Below, piece by piece: positions 41,536 through 49,550 of a stretch of DNA of 64,000 nucleotides. The position numbers were made by a program, and so were the translations under genes. The notes beneath the pieces are model-generated. The model made no database searches and had not been told where the DNA came from. It saw only the letters and a program-made list of their open reading frames with translations. Every line of letters starts with the position of its first letter. Within the stretch, counting starts at the first letter, position 1. Origin of the DNA: Rhodococcus sovatensis (GTDB taxonomy: Bacteria; Actinomycetota; Actinomycetes; Mycobacteriales; Mycobacteriaceae); assembly GCF_037327425.1 (NCBI RefSeq), contig NZ_CP147846.1, positions 992,001 to 1,056,000 of the forward strand, written 5' to 3'.

Positions 41536-42942
41536 TCAGCCGCTGATGACCTGCGGTGCCGAGACCGACTTGAGTCCCTCGACACCGAATTCGAGGCCGT
41601 AGCCGGACATCTTGATACCGCCGAACGGGACCATGGGGTGCACTCCGCCATGGCTGTTGATCCACACGGTGCCGGCCTGGATGCGGGCGGCGATCTTTCG
41701 GGCTGCGTCGCGGTCGGAACTCCATACGGATGCACCGAGGCCGACGTCGAGTCCGTTGGCGAGTTCGATTGCCTCGTCGACTGTTTCGTACCTGACGATG
41801 GGTAGTGCTGGTCCGAACTGTTCTTCGGTCACCAGGGGGTTGCCGCCGTCGATGTCCGACACCAGCGTCGTGGGGTAGAAGTGCCCTGGAGCGTCGGCGT
41901 CGGGCGTACCTCCGACGAGCATCGTGGCACCGGAGGCACGCGCCTTCTCGACCAGATTCGCGACGATGTCGTACTGCGCTTTGTTCTGTAGTGGCCCCAG
42001 CACGTTGTCCTCGTCGAGTCCGCGGCCCATCGGCATGGCCTTGGCCACGTCGGCGAGTTCGGTGCAGACGGCGTCGTAGACGTCGGTGTGTACGTAGAGG
42101 CGCTTGAGTGCGGCGCACGTTTGTCCGGTATTGATGAAGGCACCCCAGAACAGATCCTGCGCGATGGCTTTGGGATCTACGTCCGGTAGCACTATGCCGG
42201 CGTCGTTGCCGCCGAGCTCGAGGGTGAGTCGTTTGACGGTGTCTGCTGAGCTCTTGATGATTGCCCGTCCGGTGCGGGTGGAACCGGTGAACATCAACTT
42301 GTCGATATCGGGATGCGAGGACAGGCGTGCCCCGAGCTCCCCGTCGCCGGAGACGACCGTGAGGACGTCCTGCGGTAGAACCGAGTTGAGCACGTTCGCC
42401 AGTGCCAGAACGCTGAGTGGTGTGTACTCCGACGGCTTGACGACGGTGGTGTTGCCCATCCGCAGTGCAGGCGCGATCTGCCAGACAGTGATCATCATCG
42501 GCCAGTTCCACGGTCCGATTGCTCCGACGACTCCCAGCGGCCGGTAGTACATTTCGGCCTGCCCGTCGTCGCCGTCAAGGAGGGTGCGACCGGGCAGGTC
42601 GGTCGCCGCGGTCGCGCGGAGCCAGTTCGCGCAAGCCCCGACCTCGAATCGTGCGTTGGGGCCGTTCAGCGGCTTGCCCTGCTCGCGTGAGAGCAGTTCT
42701 GCGAGCGGCTCGGTGGCGGCATCGATGGCGTCTGCTGCCTGTAGCAGTAGAGCCTTGCGGTCTTCGTCGCTGCGTGCCGCCCATGCGGGTTGCGCTGCTT
42801 TCGCGCGGGCAATCGCGGCGTCGAGCGCCTCGACATTCTCGAACGGTGCTTTGCCGACTACGTCTTCGGTTGCGGGGTCGAAGATTTCACGCCCGTTCGG
42901 GTCGGTGATCTCGCTGAGGAGCGATTCGAATGTGATGGTCAC
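41536..42942 (-). CDS. Aldehyde dehydrogenase of the homoprotocatechuate cluster
   Basis: A 468-residue NAD(P)-dependent ALDH: IGPWNWPMMITVWQIAPALRMGN, TGSTRTGRAI, LTLELGGNDAGI (catalytic Glu) and NTGQTCAALKRLYV (catalytic Cys). It is the last of six enzyme genes running hpaG to here. HpaI releases succinic semialdehyde, so succinate-semialdehyde dehydrogenase is one fit; oxidation of 4-hydroxyphenylacetaldehyde from the amine oxidase is the other. A more GabD-like enzyme is encoded at 52924, which slightly favours the aryl-acetaldehyde role here. Spacing to hpaI is 36 bp. Confidence 0.8.
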   Translation of the reverse strand: MTITFESLLSEITDPNGREIFDPATEDVVGKAPFENVEALDAAIARAKAAQPAWAARSDEDRKALLLQAADAIDAATEPLAELLSREQGKPLNGPNARFEVGACANWLRATAATDLPGRTLLDGDDGQAEMYYRPLGVVGAIGPWNWPMMITVWQIAPALRMGNTTVVKPSEYTPLSVLALANVLNSVLPQDVLTVVSGDGELGARLSSHPDIDKLMFTGSTRTGRAIIKSSADTVKRLTLELGGNDAGIVLPDVDPKAIAQDLFWGAFINTGQTCAALKRLYVHTDVYDAVCTELADVAKAMPMGRGLDEDNVLGPLQNKAQYDIVANLVEKARASGATMLVGGTPDADAPGHFYPTTLVSDIDGGNPLVTEEQFGPALPIVRYETVDEAIELANGLDVGLGASVWSSDRDAARKIAARIQAGTVWINSHGGVHPMVPFGGIKMSGYGLEFGVEGLKSVSAPQVISG

Positions 42943-42978
42943 TGTCTGTCCTTTCGACGAACTGTGCGGGAATGCGAA

Positions 42979-43782
42979 TCAGTAGCTGGCGCGCGTGCCG
43001 TGCGCCGTGGAGCCGATAAAGCGGTGAGCGAGTCCTTCGGAACCGCGGGCCAGAAGTGCGGCGTCGGCCCCGACCAGTAGGAACCGCGCGCCGTCCTCGG
43101 CGTAGACATCAGCGCGATCGGGGTCGAAAGCGTTGACACCATAGGGCTTTCCGGTGGTGCCGACAGCGGTGAACGCTTCCTTCACTGCGGCCACGACGTC
43201 GGGATGGTTCTGTTGGCCGAGCAGACCCATCGAGGCAGAAAGATCGCTGGGTCCAAGGAAGACACCGTCGATCCCCGGTGTCTCTGCGATCGCTGCCGCA
43301 TTGGATACGCCTTCGGCAGTCTCGATCTGGACGAAGACCGACACGTGGTCGGCCGCGTTCGCCAGATAACCCTCGACCCGATTCCATCTCGCCGATCGCG
43401 CCAACGCACTGCCGACACCGCGTCGGCCTATTGGAGGGTACTGCGCGGCGGCCGCCACCTCGCGTGCTTGCTCGGCAGTCGAGATCATCGGCACCAGGAT
43501 GTTCTGAGCACCCAGGTCCAGTACTTGCTTGATCACCACCGCGTCGCCGACGGGTACGCGCACCACAGGCGTCACGGGATAGGCGGAGACCGCATAGAGC
43601 TGTGCGAGAACCGATTCGAGACCGTTGGGCGCGTGCTCCATATCGATGAGCACCCAGTCCAGGCCCGAGCCGGCCATGATCTCGGCGGCCACCGGTGACC
43701 CGGTGGTGATCCAGCCGCCGTACAGCGGGCGGTTCGCCGCCGTCAACGCGTCACGAAAGGTGTCGTTCAGTCGAAGCGGCAT
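42979..43782 (-). CDS. hpaI: HpcH/HpaI aldolase (2,4-dihydroxyhept-2-enedioate aldolase)
   Basis: A 267-residue class II aldolase of the HpcH/HpaI family. Visible motifs are GSGLDWVLIDMEHAPN, PVVRVPVGD, IETAEGVSNAAAIAETPGIDGVFLGPSDLSASMG (metal Glu and Asp) and a GRRGVGSALARSARW loop. It splits 4-hydroxy-2-oxoheptanedioate into pyruvate and succinic semialdehyde, the last ring-derived step. It overlaps hpaH by 16 bp. Confidence 0.88.
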   Translation of the reverse strand: MPLRLNDTFRDALTAANRPLYGGWITTGSPVAAEIMAGSGLDWVLIDMEHAPNGLESVLAQLYAVSAYPVTPVVRVPVGDAVVIKQVLDLGAQNILVPMISTAEQAREVAAAAQYPPIGRRGVGSALARSARWNRVEGYLANAADHVSVFVQIETAEGVSNAAAIAETPGIDGVFLGPSDLSASMGLLGQQNHPDVVAAVKEAFTAVGTTGKPYGVNAFDPDRADVYAEDGARFLLVGADAALLARGSEGLAHRFIGSTAHGTRASY

Positions 43783-44552
43783 GAGATCGTCCCCATAGTT
43801 CCGTATTCGGCGAGAACCGAGTCACCCTTGTGCACCCACATCGGGCGGGTGAACGAGCCGGCCAGCACGATTTCACCGGCTTCGAGGCGGTCGCCGTGTT
43901 GGAAGAGCTTGTTGGCCAACCACGCCACGCCCGTGGCCGGGTGATTCAACACCGCGGCTGCAACCCCGGACTCTTCGATCGTCTCGTTGCGGTACAGCAG
44001 AGCCGAGATCCACCGCATGTCGACCGCCGCCGGGTCGGTCGGGTTGCCGCCGTACACCATCGCGCCCAGCGCCGCATTGTCACTGATGGTGTCGACAATG
44101 GTGCGGCCCTCCATCTCGATCCGCGAACTGAGAATTTCGAGGGCTGGTACGACGTACTCGGTTGCCTTGAGGACGTCGAAGATCGTCGCCCGTGGACCGG
44201 CCAGCGGACTACCGAGAACGAAGGCGAGCTCGACCTCGATGCGGACGTTGGAAAAGCGCCCGTGCTCGATCACCGAGCCGTTGTCGAAGACCTGATCGTC
44301 GAAGATCGCGCCGTAGTCAGGTTCGGTGATGCCGGTCGCCACCTGCATCACCTTGCTCGTCAAACCGATCTTGCGCCCGACCAGGCGTCGACCGGACTCG
44401 ACTTTTCTTCTGCGCCACTCGTTCTGAACGGCGTAGGAATCCTCGAAGGTCATCTTGGGATAGCGCGCGGTGAGTCGTGGAATCATCGTCCGCGTTCGTT
44501 CCGCTTCCTCGAGTTGGTCCGCGATGTCGGTGATGGTGTTCGGGGGGAGCAT
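43767..44552 (-). CDS. hpaH: 2-oxohept-3-enedioate hydratase
   Basis: A 261-residue member of the HpaH/MhpD hydratase family (FAH superfamily fold): GRKIGLTSKVMQ, PDYGAIFDDQVF, RIEVELAFVLG with metal carboxylates, and a C-terminal AGEIVLAGSFTRPMWVHKGDSV. It hydrates 2-oxohept-3-enedioate for the aldolase HpaI, with which it overlaps. Length and order match hpaH of the homoprotocatechuate pathway. MhpD-type 2-oxopent-4-enoate hydratase is excluded by context rather than by a residue. Confidence 0.87.
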   Translation of the reverse strand: MLPPNTITDIADQLEEAERTRTMIPRLTARYPKMTFEDSYAVQNEWRRRKVESGRRLVGRKIGLTSKVMQVATGITEPDYGAIFDDQVFDNGSVIEHGRFSNVRIEVELAFVLGSPLAGPRATIFDVLKATEYVVPALEILSSRIEMEGRTIVDTISDNAALGAMVYGGNPTDPAAVDMRWISALLYRNETIEESGVAAAVLNHPATGVAWLANKLFQHGDRLEAGEIVLAGSFTRPMWVHKGDSVLAEYGTMGTISCRFD

Positions 44553-44585
44553 GAATTCTCCTGTGGCTGAGGGGACGATCCGCTA

Positions 44586-45737
44586 CTACAGCTGTGCGCC
44601 GAGCTTGAACTCGCCCTTCTTCCAGTCCGGCATCTCGTCGGTGTCCTCTTTGCGGGTGTACGAGAATCCGTCCGCACCGATGGTGACGGCCATTTCGGAG
44701 TCGTCGGTTCGCGCGATGATCGGCTTGGGGTTGCCGTCGAGGTCGAGGACGATCGAGGCGTCGGTGTACCAGCTGGGCACGACCGGGGTGCCCCACCAGT
44801 CGCGGCGCTGATTGTCGTGTACGTCCCAGGTGACGACCGGGTTGTCCGGATCGCCGGTGTAGTAGTCCTGGGTGTAGATCTCGATGCGGTGGCCGTCCGG
44901 GTCACGAAGGTAGAGATAGAAGGCGTTCGAGACGCCGTGACGTCCTGGGCCACGCTCGATGTGGTCTGACATGCGCAGCGAGCCGAGCTTGTCACAGATG
45001 GCGATGATGTTGTGCTTTTCGTGTGTGGCGAACGCGACGTGGTGCATGCGGGGTCCGTCGCCGCCGGTCATCGCGGTGTCGTGCACCGTGGACTTGCGGC
45101 GCATCCAGGCCGCGTACGTCGTGCCGGCCTCGTCCTGAATGTCCTCGGTGACGCGGAATCCGAGGTCCTCCATGTACGCCACCGCGCGGGGGACGTCAGG
45201 AGTTACCTGATTGAAGTGGTCCAGGCGTACGAGAGCGCCAGGGGTGTAGAGGTGGTAGTGCCAGGCGAGGCGCTCGACGTGGTCGACGTCGTAGAAGAAC
45301 TCGTACGGGAAGCCGAGGGGATCCTCGACGCGTACCGAATCGCCGATGCCCTTGTTGTACCCGTTGGGGTTTCGCTCTACGCGGCAGCCGAGTTCGGTGT
45401 AGAACGCGACGGCCTTGTCGAGGTCCTCCGGGCTACGTACCCGGTAGGAGAACGCAGCGACGCCGGCCACCGGGCCTTTGCGCAGGACCAGGTTGTGGTG
45501 GATGAACTCCTCGAACGAGCGAAGGTAGACGGCTTCCTCGTCTTCCTCGGTCACGACGAGGTCGAGTACGTCGACGTAGAACTTGCGTGAGCGTTCGAGG
45601 TCGGTGACAACCAATTCCATGTAGGCGCAGCGCAATACGTCCGGGGGAGTGGCCCGCGGGGTGGGGACCGGGTTGGTCGACCGGATGGGACTGCTGCGTG
45701 TCACGACGGGCTCGGGGGCATCTGGGGTGATGGTCAT
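44586..45737 (-). CDS. hpaD: Homoprotocatechuate 2,3-dioxygenase
   Basis: A 383-residue type I extradiol dioxygenase of the vicinal-oxygen-chelate fold. The metal ligands His174 (RLDHFNQV), His233 (MHHVAFAT) and Glu286 (GHRIEIYTQDYY) are each offset by 19 from His155/His214/Glu267 of the Brevibacterium fuscum enzyme, and the C-terminal stretch RRDWWGTPVVPSWY fits that group. It opens 3,4-dihydroxyphenylacetate to 5-carboxymethyl-2-hydroxymuconate semialdehyde with O2. This is the diagnostic gene of the cluster. An N-terminal Pro/Ser-rich extension of about 30 residues is poorly conserved, so the start could be slightly internal. Confidence 0.92.
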   Translation of the reverse strand: MTITPDAPEPVVTRSSPIRSTNPVPTPRATPPDVLRCAYMELVVTDLERSRKFYVDVLDLVVTEEDEEAVYLRSFEEFIHHNLVLRKGPVAGVAAFSYRVRSPEDLDKAVAFYTELGCRVERNPNGYNKGIGDSVRVEDPLGFPYEFFYDVDHVERLAWHYHLYTPGALVRLDHFNQVTPDVPRAVAYMEDLGFRVTEDIQDEAGTTYAAWMRRKSTVHDTAMTGGDGPRMHHVAFATHEKHNIIAICDKLGSLRMSDHIERGPGRHGVSNAFYLYLRDPDGHRIEIYTQDYYTGDPDNPVVTWDVHDNQRRDWWGTPVVPSWYTDASIVLDLDGNPKPIIARTDDSEMAVTIGADGFSYTRKEDTDEMPDWKKGEFKLGAQL

Positions 45738-45767
45738 GTCATGGTCCTTGTCGGAAGGTGGGGTAGA

Positions 45768-47300
45768 TCAGTGCTTGGCTGAGTCGGCTTTGCCGAAGGT
45801 CGGGTTGTGTACCTCGCCGAGCGTGATGTGCACGGCCTGTTGCTGGGTGTAGAAGTCGATGGAGCGGTAGCCACCCTCATGACCGAGTCCCGAAGCCTTG
45901 ACGCCACCGAACGGAGTGCGCAGATCGCGAACGTTGTTCGAGTTCAACCACACCATGCCGGCATCGATGGCCTGGGCGAAGTTGTGCGAGCGCTTGAGGT
46001 CGTTGGTCCAGACATATGCTGCGAGGCCGTATTTGACACCGTTGGCCAGTTCGAGTGCTTCGTCGTCGGTGTCGAAGGGGGTGATCGCCACGACCGGTCC
46101 GAAGATCTCTTCCTGGAAGATGCGGGCGTCGGGTGCGACGTCGGCGAACACAGTGGGGGTCACGAAGTTGCCCTGCTCGAAGCCCTCGGCCCGGCCGCCA
46201 CCGGCGACCAGGCGCGCTTCGCCCTTGCCGATCTCGATGTAGCTCATGACCTTGTCGTAGTGCTCGGGGTGCACGAGTGCACCGACCTCGGTCGCGGGGT
46301 CGTGCGGGTAGCCGACCTTCACGCGCTTGGCCTGTGCGGCATAGCGTTCGACGAATTCGTCGTAGATGGGCCGTTCGACGAGGATGCGGCTTCCCGCGGT
46401 GCACCGTTCGCCGTTGAGGGAGAACACACCGAAGATCGTGGCGTCCACTGCGGCTTCGAGGTCCGCGTCGGCGAAGACGATTGCCGGGCTCTTGCCGCCG
46501 AGTTCCATCGACAGGCCCTTGAGGTAGGGCGCTGCGTTGCCGAAAATGAGCTGACCGGTGCTGGATTCGCCCGTGAAGGAGATCAAGGGAACGTCGGGGT
46601 GCTTGACGAGCGCATCGCCGGCGTCTTCGCCGAGACCGTTGACGAGGTTGAACACACCCTCGGGCAGACCGGCTTCCTCGAAGATTCCGGCCCACAGTGA
46701 CGCGGACAGCGGCGTGAACTCCGCAGGCTTGAGTACGACGGTGTTGCCCGTGGCCAACGCAGGACTGAGCTTCCACGATTCGAGCATGAACGGGGTGTTC
46801 CACGGGGTGATCAGTCCGGCCACCCCGATGGGCGTGCGGTTGACGTAGTTGATCTGCCGTCCGGGAACCTTGTAGGTGTCGTCGGACTGCGCCACGATGA
46901 GGTCTGCGAAGAAGCGGAAGTTCTCGGCAGCTCGGCGAGCCTGACCGAGAGCCTGGGTGATGGGCAGGCCGGAGTCGAACGATTCGAGTTCGGCCAAGCG
47001 CGCGTCGCGTGATTCGACGAGGTCGGCGATGCGGTGCAGGATGCGCGAGCGTTCCCGCGGCAGCATCTTGGGCCACGGGCCGTCCTTGAATGCTTTCTTC
47101 GCGGCCTCGACTGCGCGGTCGATATCGGCTTTCTTGCCGGCGGCGGCCTGCAGGTAGACCTCGTTGGACACGGGGTCGAGAACGTCGAACGTATCGCCGT
47201 CGATCGAATCGACGAACTTGCCGCCGATGTAGTGCTGAATCTTGCTGGGAAGATCGGCGGGTACGTGGCGTTGTGCCTGTTCGGCAACGGTGTTCGTCAT
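45768..47300 (-). CDS. hpaE: 5-carboxymethyl-2-hydroxymuconate-semialdehyde dehydrogenase
   Basis: A 510-residue ALDH of the HpaE type: HYIGGKFVDSIDGDTFDVLDPV, ITPWNTPFMLESWKLSPALATGN, SMELGGKSPAIVF (Glu) and LNGERCTAGSRILV (Cys, with the RCTAGSR form usual for HpaE). It oxidises the ring-opened semialdehyde to the acid using NAD+. It lies between the GntR regulator gene and hpaD on one strand, 30 bp before hpaD. Confidence 0.92.
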   Translation of the reverse strand: MTNTVAEQAQRHVPADLPSKIQHYIGGKFVDSIDGDTFDVLDPVSNEVYLQAAAGKKADIDRAVEAAKKAFKDGPWPKMLPRERSRILHRIADLVESRDARLAELESFDSGLPITQALGQARRAAENFRFFADLIVAQSDDTYKVPGRQINYVNRTPIGVAGLITPWNTPFMLESWKLSPALATGNTVVLKPAEFTPLSASLWAGIFEEAGLPEGVFNLVNGLGEDAGDALVKHPDVPLISFTGESSTGQLIFGNAAPYLKGLSMELGGKSPAIVFADADLEAAVDATIFGVFSLNGERCTAGSRILVERPIYDEFVERYAAQAKRVKVGYPHDPATEVGALVHPEHYDKVMSYIEIGKGEARLVAGGGRAEGFEQGNFVTPTVFADVAPDARIFQEEIFGPVVAITPFDTDDEALELANGVKYGLAAYVWTNDLKRSHNFAQAIDAGMVWLNSNNVRDLRTPFGGVKASGLGHEGGYRSIDFYTQQQAVHITLGEVHNPTFGKADSAKH

Positions 47301-47336
47301 GGATGCTCCAATATTGGGATCGGTTGTCTGGACTGA

Positions 47337-48008
47337 TCAGTAGGCCGGTAGGCCGATGGTTTCGTCAGGGTGCTCGTGAACTAGGTAGGCGTCGAGCGTT
47401 GCGGACCGGTGTCTGCGAGCCGCCTTCTCGATTTCGCCGAGCGGCGCTCCGATTTCGATGAGCCGCACTATGTTTTCGTGCTCGTGCACCGATTCGCGGG
47501 CGCGTCCGGGAACGAATGCAAACGTCGATGCTCGCAGGTGTCCGAGTCGGCCCCATTCGGCCTCGACGAGTGTCAGCATGCGCGGGTTCACGCATTTCGA
47601 GAACAGGATCTCGTGGAACTCCTTGTTCAACGACGTGAACAGATTCGGATCGAAATGATTGAGGGACTCGATCATGCGCTCGTTCACCACGCGCGCACGT
47701 CGAATGTCGTCCTCCGACAGTCGACGTGCGGACATGGCCGTGGCAGCGCCCTCGAGAATGCTCAAGCTCTGCATGCTGTACCGATATTGGGTGTCGTCGA
47801 CCATCGAAACATGGGCGCCTACGTTGCGCTCGAACGTCACCAGCCCTTCCGCTTCGAGCTGCCTGATCGCTTCACGCACCGGCACGACACTCATGTCGAG
47901 ATCCTTGGCGATCGAGCCCAGAACGAGGCGATACCCGGGCGTGTATTCCTGGCGTGCGATTCTGTCCTTGATGTAGTGGTAGGCGGCCTGGGATTTGCTC
48001 TGTGTCAC
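47337..48008 (-). CDS. GntR/FCD-type regulator of the hpa cluster
   Basis: A 223-residue FadR-subfamily GntR protein: winged helix AYHYIKDRIARQEYTPGYRLVLGSIAKDLDMSVVPVREAIRQLEAEGLV, then an all-helical FCD effector domain with metal/ligand histidines (NKEFHEILFSK, VHEHENIVRLIE). The GTG start at 48008 overlaps the hpaG stop (GTGA), so it is co-transcribed with the pathway. A perfect ATCGTATACGAT palindrome in the hpaG/transporter divergent promoter is a likely site; homoprotocatechuate or a pathway acid is the likely ligand. Both are inferences. Confidence 0.85.
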   Translation of the reverse strand: MTQSKSQAAYHYIKDRIARQEYTPGYRLVLGSIAKDLDMSVVPVREAIRQLEAEGLVTFERNVGAHVSMVDDTQYRYSMQSLSILEGAATAMSARRLSEDDIRRARVVNERMIESLNHFDPNLFTSLNKEFHEILFSKCVNPRMLTLVEAEWGRLGHLRASTFAFVPGRARESVHEHENIVRLIEIGAPLGEIEKAARRHRSATLDAYLVHEHPDETIGLPAY

Positions 48009-49501
48009 TGTGCATCTCCTTTGGCTCGACGCCACTGCTCGTACTTGCTCTTCCACTCCGCATTCGGCGGGAAGAGCCCGTCGAGTGGATGCCCGGCAGC
48101 GACTTGGTCGGCGACCCACGCGTCCTGCTCTTCTTGAGCGAGCGCCTCGTCGACGACTTCCTCGGCCAATGCCGGTGGAATCACGATGACGCCGTCGCTG
48201 TCGCCGACGATGACATCACCGGGCTGTACCGTCGCGCCGCCGCAGGCGATGGTGAGGTCGAAATCCCACGGGACGTGACGCCGGCCCAGTACTGCTGGGT
48301 GCGCGGTTGCGGCGAACACCGGCAGGCCGATCTCGGCCACGGCGTCGCGATCGCGGACTCCTCCATCGGTCACGACGCCCACCGCGCCGCGGGATCGGGC
48401 ACGCAGGGCGAGAATGTCTCCCAGAGTGCCGGACCCGAGTTCGCCGCGGGCCTCGATCACGATGATCTCGCCGTCGTTCACGGCGTCGAATGCGCGCTTC
48501 TGGGCGTTGTAGCCGCCGCCGTGGGAGACGAACAAGTCTTCGCGATTGGGTACGAATCGCAGGGTCCGCGCCGTTCCGACGATTTTGTCACCGGGAGTCA
48601 GCGCGCGAACACCGTCGATCGACACGTTGTTCAGTCCACGCTTGCGGAGCTGGGCCGACAGCCCCGCCACGGGCACGCGGGACAGCTTGTCTCGTAGTTC
48701 TGCACTCAAACCTGTTTGCGCAGCTGTAATTCCGGCCGCTTCGGCCGAGCCCCACGCGTCCTCGCGCTGAGTATCATCTGCGGCAGGCAGTGAGCCGAGC
48801 CCTCGGTCGAATTCGATCTCGCCCTGAGTGACGGTCGTGACCAGCCGGCCGGATGAGGCCGAATCGTCGATCGTGCTCACCTCGACCTCGACGACGTCGC
48901 CGGGAACGACGACCGACGATCCGGCGGGCGTGCCGGTGAGGATGACGTCTCCGGGTTCGAGAGTGAAGTGCTGCGACAGGTCGGCGATCAGCTGAGGCAG
49001 CGTGAAGATGAGACCGGCCGTGGTGTCGTCCTGGGCGACAACACCGTTGACCCAGGTACGGATTCGTAGAGCAGTCGGATCTACGGATCGCGCATCGATG
49101 ACATCAGGGCCGAGTGGGGTGTAACCGTCCCCGCCCTTGGATCGAACGTTGGAGCCCTTGTCGTTGGCACGCAGATCGTAGAGGCCGAAGTCGTTGGCAG
49201 CCGTGACACCCGAGACGTGGCTCCAGGCGTTTTCGGTCGATACCCAGCGCGTCGTCGCCCCGATGATCAGAGCTACCTCACCCTCGAACGCGAGCAGCTC
49301 GGTGCCTGCAGGCCGCTCGACCGTGTCGCCAGTGGTCGCTACGGAACTCGACGGCTTGAGGAAGTAGGACGGATGAGCCGGGCGGCGGCCCCGCTGATCC
49401 GCCCGCGATGCATAGCTCAGATGCACCGCGATTATCTTTCCGGGCCTGGTCAATGAGGTGTTCGACTCGATGCCGGCAGCATCGTGACTTTCGGTCTTCA
49501 T
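48005..49501 (-). CDS. hpaG: FAH-family isomerase/decarboxylase fused to an RraA-like domain (HpaG)
   Basis: A 498-residue two-domain protein. Residues about 1-255 are a fumarylacetoacetate-hydrolase fold (metal carboxylates in ELLAFEGEVALIIG, then GLYDLRANDKGSNVRSKGGD, GDVILTGTPAGSSVVV). Residues about 270-495 are an RraA/HMG-aldolase-like domain (GDKIVGTARTLRFVP, GDILALRARSRGAVGVVTDGGVRD, VQPGDVIVGDSDGVIVIPP). Classical HpaG is two FAH repeats that decarboxylate and isomerise; here the second repeat is replaced by RraA, a family with oxaloacetate-type decarboxylase and aldolase members. First gene of the hpa operon. Start taken at ATG 49501; an upstream ATG lies 30 bp away. Confidence 0.88.
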   Translation of the reverse strand: MKTESHDAAGIESNTSLTRPGKIIAVHLSYASRADQRGRRPAHPSYFLKPSSSVATTGDTVERPAGTELLAFEGEVALIIGATTRWVSTENAWSHVSGVTAANDFGLYDLRANDKGSNVRSKGGDGYTPLGPDVIDARSVDPTALRIRTWVNGVVAQDDTTAGLIFTLPQLIADLSQHFTLEPGDVILTGTPAGSSVVVPGDVVEVEVSTIDDSASSGRLVTTVTQGEIEFDRGLGSLPAADDTQREDAWGSAEAAGITAAQTGLSAELRDKLSRVPVAGLSAQLRKRGLNNVSIDGVRALTPGDKIVGTARTLRFVPNREDLFVSHGGGYNAQKRAFDAVNDGEIIVIEARGELGSGTLGDILALRARSRGAVGVVTDGGVRDRDAVAEIGLPVFAATAHPAVLGRRHVPWDFDLTIACGGATVQPGDVIVGDSDGVIVIPPALAEEVVDEALAQEEQDAWVADQVAAGHPLDGLFPPNAEWKSKYEQWRRAKGDAQ

Positions 49502-49538
49502 GTTCCTCCTCGATAGCGACCCTTGCATCATATCTCAG

Positions 49539-49550
49539 ATCGTATACGAT
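49539..49550. promoter_or_regulatory. Perfect 12-bp palindrome in the divergent hpaG/transporter promoter
   Basis: ATCGTATACGAT fits the NGTATACN core commonly bound by FCD-type GntR regulators. It lies 37 bp from the hpaG start and overlaps the most upstream possible start of the transporter, hence would control both directions. Confidence 0.65.

Noticed and set aside
41045..42511. A 488-codon minus-strand frame
   Set aside because: It is an Arg-rich alternate frame of the aldehyde dehydrogenase at 41536-42942.
41536..42942. Firm naming of this aldehyde dehydrogenase as GabD
   Set aside because: The enzyme at 52924 matches GabD signatures better, and the amine oxidase also demands an aryl-acetaldehyde dehydrogenase. 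The substrate cannot be fixed from sequence alone.
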